From: Desulfuromonadales bacterium
Lineage (GTDB): Bacteria > Desulfobacterota > Desulfuromonadia > Geobacterales > Pseudopelobacteraceae
Length of the DNA stretch: 64,000 bases
Direction: 5' to 3'
NCBI GenBank assembly: GCA_013349325.1
Contig: DUZX01000007.1
Coordinates: 53,781 to 117,780 of the forward strand
The position numbers and the translations under genes are program-made. Every line of letters starts with the position of its first letter. Within the stretch, counting starts at the first letter, position 1. Under the pieces are notes generated by a model that was not told the DNA's origin, did no database searches, and saw only the letters and a program-made list of their open reading frames with translations. This document shows, in pieces, positions 59,526-64,000 of the stretch.

Positions 59526-60383
59526 ATGTCCAGTTCCATGCTTTTTAACGTCACTACGTTTGCATATATGATCTCTACGGTCGTATTCTTTGCCTTCCTT
59601 GCCAGTAAAAACAAGACTATTGGCAGTGTCGCCAGTTTCGTCGCCTATGCCGGTCTGATAGTGCAGACAGTTGCTATCGGTCTACGCTGGAAAGAATCAT
59701 ACGATATGGGTGTCGGTCATGCCCCTATGTCCAACCTGTATGAGTCGATAGTGTTTTTTACCTGGACCATTGTCCTGATTCTTGCCTATATCGATTTTCG
59801 CTATAAATATCGCGTGGTAGGCGCATTTGTCGTGCCGTTCTCGCTGCTCGGTATGGCCTGGGCTCAGCTGGGTATGAACACCGGCATCGAACCGCTCGTG
59901 CCGGCCCTGCAGAGTAACTGGCTGCTCTATCACGTTATTACCTGCTTCCTCGGCTACGCCGCTTTTGCCGTAGCGTGCGGTGTTTCTATCATGTATCTGA
60001 TCAAGGCTGCTGTTGAAGGTGACGATGCTTCAAAGCCTGCCGGTGGTATGATGTCGATGTTTCCGCCAATCAAGGTGCTTGATGACCTGAGCTACCGTGC
60101 TATTATGATCGGTTTTCCATTGCTGACGCTGGGGATCATTACCGGAGCTGCCTGGGCCAACTATGCGTGGGGCACGTACTGGAGCTGGGATCCCAAGGAA
60201 ACCTGGTCTCTGATTACCTGGTTTGTGTACGCCGCCTATCTGCATGCCCGCATTACACGCGGCTGGGTTGGCAAACGGGCCGCCTGGCTGGCCGTGATCG
60301 GTTTTGCTGCGACGCTCTTCTGTTACCTGGGAGTTAACCTGTTCCTCTCCGGATTGCACAGTTACGGCAACTCAAAAATGTAA
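59526..60383 (+). CDS. ccsA: Cytochrome c biogenesis protein CcsA/ResC
   Basis: A 285-residue heme-handling membrane protein, partner of ResB in System II cytochrome c maturation. About eight membrane segments are visible, and the tryptophan-rich WWD motif reads WGTYWSWDPKETWSLITW near residue 220. Conserved His residues flank it (LYHVITCFLGY and AAYLHARI). CGGAGG precedes the start. The gene ends in a strong terminator, so resB-ccsA form a two-gene operon. Confidence 0.92.
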   Translation: MSSSMLFNVTTFAYMISTVVFFAFLASKNKTIGSVASFVAYAGLIVQTVAIGLRWKESYDMGVGHAPMSNLYESIVFFTWTIVLILAYIDFRYKYRVVGAFVVPFSLLGMAWAQLGMNTGIEPLVPALQSNWLLYHVITCFLGYAAFAVACGVSIMYLIKAAVEGDDASKPAGGMMSMFPPIKVLDDLSYRAIMIGFPLLTLGIITGAAWANYAWGTYWSWDPKETWSLITWFVYAAYLHARITRGWVGKRAAWLAVIGFAATLFCYLGVNLFLSGLHSYGNSKM

Positions 60384-60395
60384 GTTTATGATGAC

Positions 60396-60441
60396 GGCCC
60401 CCCTGCACTTCAAGATTCAGAAGCGCAGGGGGGCTTTTTTT
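60396..60441 (+). terminator. Terminator after ccsA
   Basis: GCCCCCCTGC(A)CTT / AAG(C)GCAGGGGGGC stem followed by nine T. Confidence 0.88.
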
Positions 60442-60458
60442 TTGCAAGGTGCCCACGA

Positions 60459-61409
60459 ATGAAATTTTCGATAATTATTCCTGTCAAGCCGGGAGGGTAT
60501 GTAGTGGCAATCGACAGTCTCCGGCGAGCGGGAGTCGATAATACGGAATGTGAGATTTTACGTGCCGAGGGGAGCATGCCGAGCCGTCAGCGCAATCTGG
60601 CTGCTGCGGAAGCCCAGGGCGAAATTTTGTACTTTCTGGATGATGACTCATGCGTACATCCGGAGAATTTTCAACGCTGTAGTGCCGTTATGGGCGATCC
60701 TTCCGTTGTGGTGGTTGGTGGCCCCTCCATCACCCCCGCTTCAGACAGTCGGTGGCAGCGCCTGTTCGGCTATGCACTCAGTTCCCTGCTGGGAGCCGGT
60801 CCAGTAAGAAACAGATATCGTGCACATGGCACCGTTCGTGAAACGACAGAGAAGGAGCTTATCCTCTGTAACCTGGCTATCCGTCGCTCAGTCTACCTCG
60901 ACATGGGGGGGCTCGATGAACGTCTCTATCCGAATGAAGAAAATGAGTTTATGGATAGAATCAGGACCGCCGGCTTAAAGCTGGTGCACGATCCGGCCAT
61001 GATCGTACAGAGGAGCCAACGGTCAACATTCCGAGCCTTTACGCGACAGATGTTTTCCTACGGGCGTGGCCGGGCCCAGCAATCTCTGCTCTCAGGGAGC
61101 TGGAATCCGGTCAGTTTTGCGCCGCTGCTGTTTGTGATTTATCTGGTTGTGCTGCCGTTTGTAACACCATATTTTCCGCTTTTTATCGCTCCGCTGCTGT
61201 TATACATACTGCTTGCTGTTGTCAACGCCCTTGAGAGTCTGCTTGCACGTCGTTCCCCGCTTTCATGTGGCCTGCTTCTGCTCGTACCATATATGCATGT
61301 TGTCAACGGTTGTGGACTGTTGTTCGGGCTGGTGACGGGAAAGCCGGAGCGAAAAGATGGTGCAGATATAAAAATTACACGAATAAAGAGATTTGATCAG
61401 AACTTGTAG
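60459..61409 (+). CDS. Family 2 glycosyltransferase with membrane tail
   Basis: A 316-residue GT-A glycosyltransferase. It opens MKFSIIIPVKPGGYVVAIDS, has the metal-binding DDD in ILYFLDDDSCVHPENF and the acceptor-side GGLDERLYPNEENEFMDRI. Two or three hydrophobic segments near 215-290 anchor it in the membrane. It probably adds sugars to a lipid-linked or surface polysaccharide; donor and acceptor are unknown. It is the first of three sugar transferases in a row. Confidence 0.82.
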   Translation: MKFSIIIPVKPGGYVVAIDSLRRAGVDNTECEILRAEGSMPSRQRNLAAAEAQGEILYFLDDDSCVHPENFQRCSAVMGDPSVVVVGGPSITPASDSRWQRLFGYALSSLLGAGPVRNRYRAHGTVRETTEKELILCNLAIRRSVYLDMGGLDERLYPNEENEFMDRIRTAGLKLVHDPAMIVQRSQRSTFRAFTRQMFSYGRGRAQQSLLSGSWNPVSFAPLLFVIYLVVLPFVTPYFPLFIAPLLLYILLAVVNALESLLARRSPLSCGLLLLVPYMHVVNGCGLLFGLVTGKPERKDGADIKITRIKRFDQNL

Positions 61410-61494
61410 CAGATGTGTGCAATTTGCAAGACGATGTCTAAAATATTCGCTATAGTGCCGGAAAGTACCAAGCCACACCATCAGGGAGTATCAC

Positions 61495-62439
61495 GTGGAA
61501 TTCAGCATCGTTGTACCGATCTATAATGAACAGGATAATATTGCCGAACTGTACCGGTCGATTACCACTGCATTGGATGCTTCGTGTCAGGAGTATGAAA
61601 TCATTCTGATTGACGATGGTTCCACGGACCACTCTTTTGCTGAGCTACAGCGGATCGCTGCTGAAGATGTCCGCGTCAAGGTGATCAGGTTTCGCAGAAA
61701 CTTTGGTCAGACCGCCGCCATGTCGGCCGGTTTTGATGCCGCCGGTGGGGCAATTATCATCCCGATGGATGGCGATCTGCAGAATGATCCGGCTGATATT
61801 CCGCGCCTGATTGCAAGGATACACGAAGGGTACGATGTCGTTTCCGGGTGGCGGCGCGACCGTAAAGATACGTTTGTCTCCAGAAAAGTTCCCTCAATGA
61901 TGGCCAACGCCTTAATCTCGTATCTGACCGGAGTGCATCTGCACGATTATGGCTGTACGCTCAAGGCCTATCGCCGCGAAGTACTGGAGGGTATAAATCT
62001 GTATGGAGAAATGCACCGCTTTGTGCCGGCACTGGCGTCCCAGTACGGGGCCAAAGTTGCCGAGTTACCGGTCAATCATTTTCCCCGTCTGCATGGTGTC
62101 AGTAAATACGGTATCTCGCGTACTCTTCGCGTGGTGCTGGATCTGATGACCGTTAAATTTCTGCTGGCTTACTCTACCAAGCCGATTCAACTGTTCGGCC
62201 GATGGGGTGTCTACACAATTATGGCCGGTATTGGCAGCGGCGCGATGACGCTCTATATGAAACTGTTTGAACATTTCAGTATGAACCGCAATCCCCTCCT
62301 GATTCTGACGGCGTTTCTGCTTTTCATGGGTATCCAATTTATCGTCCTGGGACTCCTCGGTGAGCTGAATGCACGTACCTATTTTGAATCACAGGGAAAG
62401 CCGATTTATGTGGTAAGAGACAGGTTGAATTTTGGCTGA
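61495..62439 (+). CDS. Polyprenyl-phosphate glycosyltransferase (GtrB/DPM1-like)
   Basis: A 314-residue family 2 glycosyltransferase. IVVPIYNEQDNIAELYRSI, IDDGSTDHS and PMDGDLQNDPADIPRL identify the GtrB/ArnC/dolichol-phosphate-mannose-synthase group. Two C-terminal membrane helices (about 235-255 and 265-290) are as in GtrB. It should load a sugar onto undecaprenyl phosphate. The start is GTG with CAGGGAG upstream. It overlaps the next gene by 8 bp. Confidence 0.87.
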   Translation: MEFSIVVPIYNEQDNIAELYRSITTALDASCQEYEIILIDDGSTDHSFAELQRIAAEDVRVKVIRFRRNFGQTAAMSAGFDAAGGAIIIPMDGDLQNDPADIPRLIARIHEGYDVVSGWRRDRKDTFVSRKVPSMMANALISYLTGVHLHDYGCTLKAYRREVLEGINLYGEMHRFVPALASQYGAKVAELPVNHFPRLHGVSKYGISRTLRVVLDLMTVKFLLAYSTKPIQLFGRWGVYTIMAGIGSGAMTLYMKLFEHFSMNRNPLLILTAFLLFMGIQFIVLGLLGELNARTYFESQGKPIYVVRDRLNFG

Positions 62440-63622
62440 GACCGCACTACGCGTGCTGATGATCGCACCCACCCCCTATTTTTCAGATCGTGGATGCCAT
62501 GTCAGAATTTATGAAGAAGCACGGAACCTCACGAAGCGGGGACATGAGGTTCGTATTGCCACCTATCACCTGGGGCGCGATATGCCGGGTGTTACGGTCG
62601 TACGGACTCCGGTGGTTCCCTGGTATAAAAAACTTGAGGCCGGTCCCTCCTGGCATAAACCCTATCTCGACATTTTGCTCCTCGCACAAGCCTACCGTAC
62701 GGCACTCTCTTTCCGGCCGCATCTGATTCATGCTCATCTGCACGAAGGTGCCATGATCGGTTATCTCCTTAAAAAGCTTCTGCGTATTCCACTTCTGTTC
62801 GATTATCAGGGAAGCCTCAGCGGTGAGTCACTCAATCATGGATTCTTTAAGGAGTCTTCGCCGCTTCAGCGCTCATTTCAAAGGCTCGAACACTTCATTA
62901 ACGACCGTGCCGATGCCATCGTTACCAGTTCTGGCGAAGGCAGGCAGGAACTGATCCGGGAATGGGGGATCGCTCCGCAGATTGTCAGCTCCCTGATTGA
63001 CGGTGTTGATACGGACGTTTTTATGCCGTTTTCGCGCGCCCAGTCGCGCCGGGAGCTTGGAATTGCAGAAGGTGCCAGGGTTATTGTTTATCTGGGTTTG
63101 CTCAACAGGTATCAAGGGCTTGACCTGTTATTAGAAGCTCTACAACTGGTGCGGCACAAGGTCCCTCAGGCTCATTGCCTGCTGATGGGGTATCCCGACC
63201 AGGAATATCGCCAAAAAGCAAGCTCGATGGGGCTTACAGACATGATAACCTTTACCGGCCGTGTCCCCTATGATCGGGCTCCGGCATACCTGTGCGCCGG
63301 TGATCTGGCAGTGTCTCCCAAGCTGGCTCGCACCGAAGCCAACGGCAAACTGTTCAATTACATGGCCTGCGCTCTCCCGACGGTCGCTTTTGAGAGCGAA
63401 GTCAATCGGGAAATACTGGGTGAAACCGGAATTTACGCGGACTATGGCAACAGCACTTCGTTGGCAGAGCACGTGGTTTTGACATTTCAAGATGAAGACG
63501 TTATGCGCCGTCTAGGGCGGGAGTCAAGAGTGCGCGCTATTCAGCTTCATTCCTGGCACGAGCGTGCCGCACAGCTTGAATCGACGTATCGCCGTCTGCT
63601 GAACGTACAATATAAAATTTGA
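62432..63622 (+). CDS. Family 4 glycosyltransferase
   Basis: A 396-residue GT-B (GT4) glycosyltransferase. The N-terminal acceptor domain opens RVLMIAPTPYFSDRGCHVRI, and the donor domain has VIVYLGLLNRYQGLDLLLEA and the E-x7-E-like KLARTEANGKLFNYMACALP. A TTG start at 62432 overlapping the previous gene fits best with the AGAGACAGG ribosome site; a later Val/Met start is possible. The adjacent GtrB-like gene suggests lipid-linked glycan synthesis. Confidence 0.87.
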   Translation: MAETALRVLMIAPTPYFSDRGCHVRIYEEARNLTKRGHEVRIATYHLGRDMPGVTVVRTPVVPWYKKLEAGPSWHKPYLDILLLAQAYRTALSFRPHLIHAHLHEGAMIGYLLKKLLRIPLLFDYQGSLSGESLNHGFFKESSPLQRSFQRLEHFINDRADAIVTSSGEGRQELIREWGIAPQIVSSLIDGVDTDVFMPFSRAQSRRELGIAEGARVIVYLGLLNRYQGLDLLLEALQLVRHKVPQAHCLLMGYPDQEYRQKASSMGLTDMITFTGRVPYDRAPAYLCAGDLAVSPKLARTEANGKLFNYMACALPTVAFESEVNREILGETGIYADYGNSTSLAEHVVLTFQDEDVMRRLGRESRVRAIQLHSWHERAAQLESTYRRLLNVQYKI

Positions 63623-63643
63623 ATACAAAAAGATAAAAAACAT

Positions 63644-63672
63644 TTGACACGTCAAGTTGGTTTTGGTATATA
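63644..63672 (+). promoter_or_regulatory. Promoter of tRNA-Gly
   Basis: TTGACA (63644-63649), 17-bp spacer, TATATA (63667-63672), 14 bp before the tRNA. Confidence 0.75.
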
Positions 63673-63686
63673 ACGGTTCCTCGCAA

Positions 63687-63761
<75 letters not shown>

Positions 63762-63770
63762 AAGAATTCA

Positions 63771-63803
63771 AGGGTTTAGGCTAACAGCTTAAGCCCTTTT
63801 TTC
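63771..63803 (+). terminator. Terminator after tRNA-Gly
   Basis: GGGTTTAGGCT / AGCTTAAGCCC imperfect stem followed by six T. Confidence 0.65.
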
Positions 63804-63820
63804 TTATCCCTACCCCCGTT

Positions 63821-63988
63821 GTTTCCGTTTTTGTTTCCGTTTGTCAGTGAAATCTTGTGAGTCACCATGCAACCGATTGAAATGGTGGGCAACAAACATG
63901 TAAAATCAGCCTATGGAGGAATAGTAATTCTGTTATTTGTTGGAGTGATGACATAATTTCCGGAAAATGCGCGTCAGTGTTTCCGTTT
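63821..63988. repeat. GTTTCCGTTT repeats behind tRNA-Gly
   Basis: Three exact copies of GTTTCCGTTT at 63821-63830, 63833-63842 and 63979-63988. The arrangement behind a tRNA 3' end suggests the attachment or control region of an integrated element whose genes lie beyond the window. No reading frame of note occurs in 63804-64000. Confidence 0.45.
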
Positions 63989-64000
63989 ATGTATCCAATA

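Overview
The window reads as chromosomal DNA from a Geobacter-like member of the Desulfuromonadia/Geobacterales. This rests on gene content: a dusB-ntrB-ntrC operon, an sfrAB-type Fe-S flavoprotein oxidoreductase pair, an [FeFe]-hydrogenase-like sigma-54 regulator, a flavodiiron protein, a ResB/CcsA cytochrome c maturation pair and many HD-GYP/GGDEF/sigma-54 regulators. The species assignment is inference.

Layout. 1-10.2 kb is core: dusB (5' end outside the window), ntrB, ntrC and an isochorismatase-like hydrolase; a HAD phosphatase and HNH nuclease on the other strand; tRNA-Arg; PHA synthase with a small DUF6489-type partner; a CsgG-like protein; an MFS transporter; and a DUF2062 protein. 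At 10.3 kb tRNA-Ser(GGA) is followed by the first 36 codons of a tyrosine recombinase and then a decayed defence island running to about 29.1 kb. The island holds a type I R-M operon (hsdM, HEPN, MNT, KilA-N, hsdS, a GxxExxY nuclease, a wrecked hsdR), a Fic-like protein, a type III-like mod/res pair around a DUF559 nuclease, a tandem-AAA+ ATPase convergent with a WYL regulator, a DUF4143 ATPase and a transposase scrap. Two families of short GC-rich repeats crowd this island. One lies around the type I operon and GxxExxY gene; the other lies inside mod and res and on both sides of the DUF559 gene. Several copies are read in frame as protein.

30-48.5 kb is core again: two Hsp20 genes behind a strong promoter; HEAT-repeat and HD-GYP proteins; a flavodiiron protein; a radical SAM protein coupled to a 59-residue Cys-rich protein; sfrA and sfrB separated by a 119-bp inverted-repeat element; an M29-like aminopeptidase; and a two-domain B12/radical SAM protein followed by RNase G. 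48.5-57.7 kb is regulatory: a ribbon-helix-helix protein, the hydrogenase-like sigma-54 activator, and a tightly overlapping minus-strand operon (GGDEF response regulator, a 112-aa protein, HDOD, hybrid kinase, HD-GYP response regulator, ParA-like ATPase). 58-63.6 kb holds resB/ccsA and three glycosyltransferases. tRNA-Gly(GCC) at 63.7 kb is followed by repeated 10-mers resembling the control region of a second integrated element that leaves the window.

The observation most worth following is that two unrelated small PD-(D/E)XK nuclease genes (GxxExxY and DUF559) each sit among copies of their own short repeat family, and those repeats have entered neighbouring restriction-modification genes in frame. 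The tandem-AAA+/WYL module is a candidate uncharacterised defence unit.
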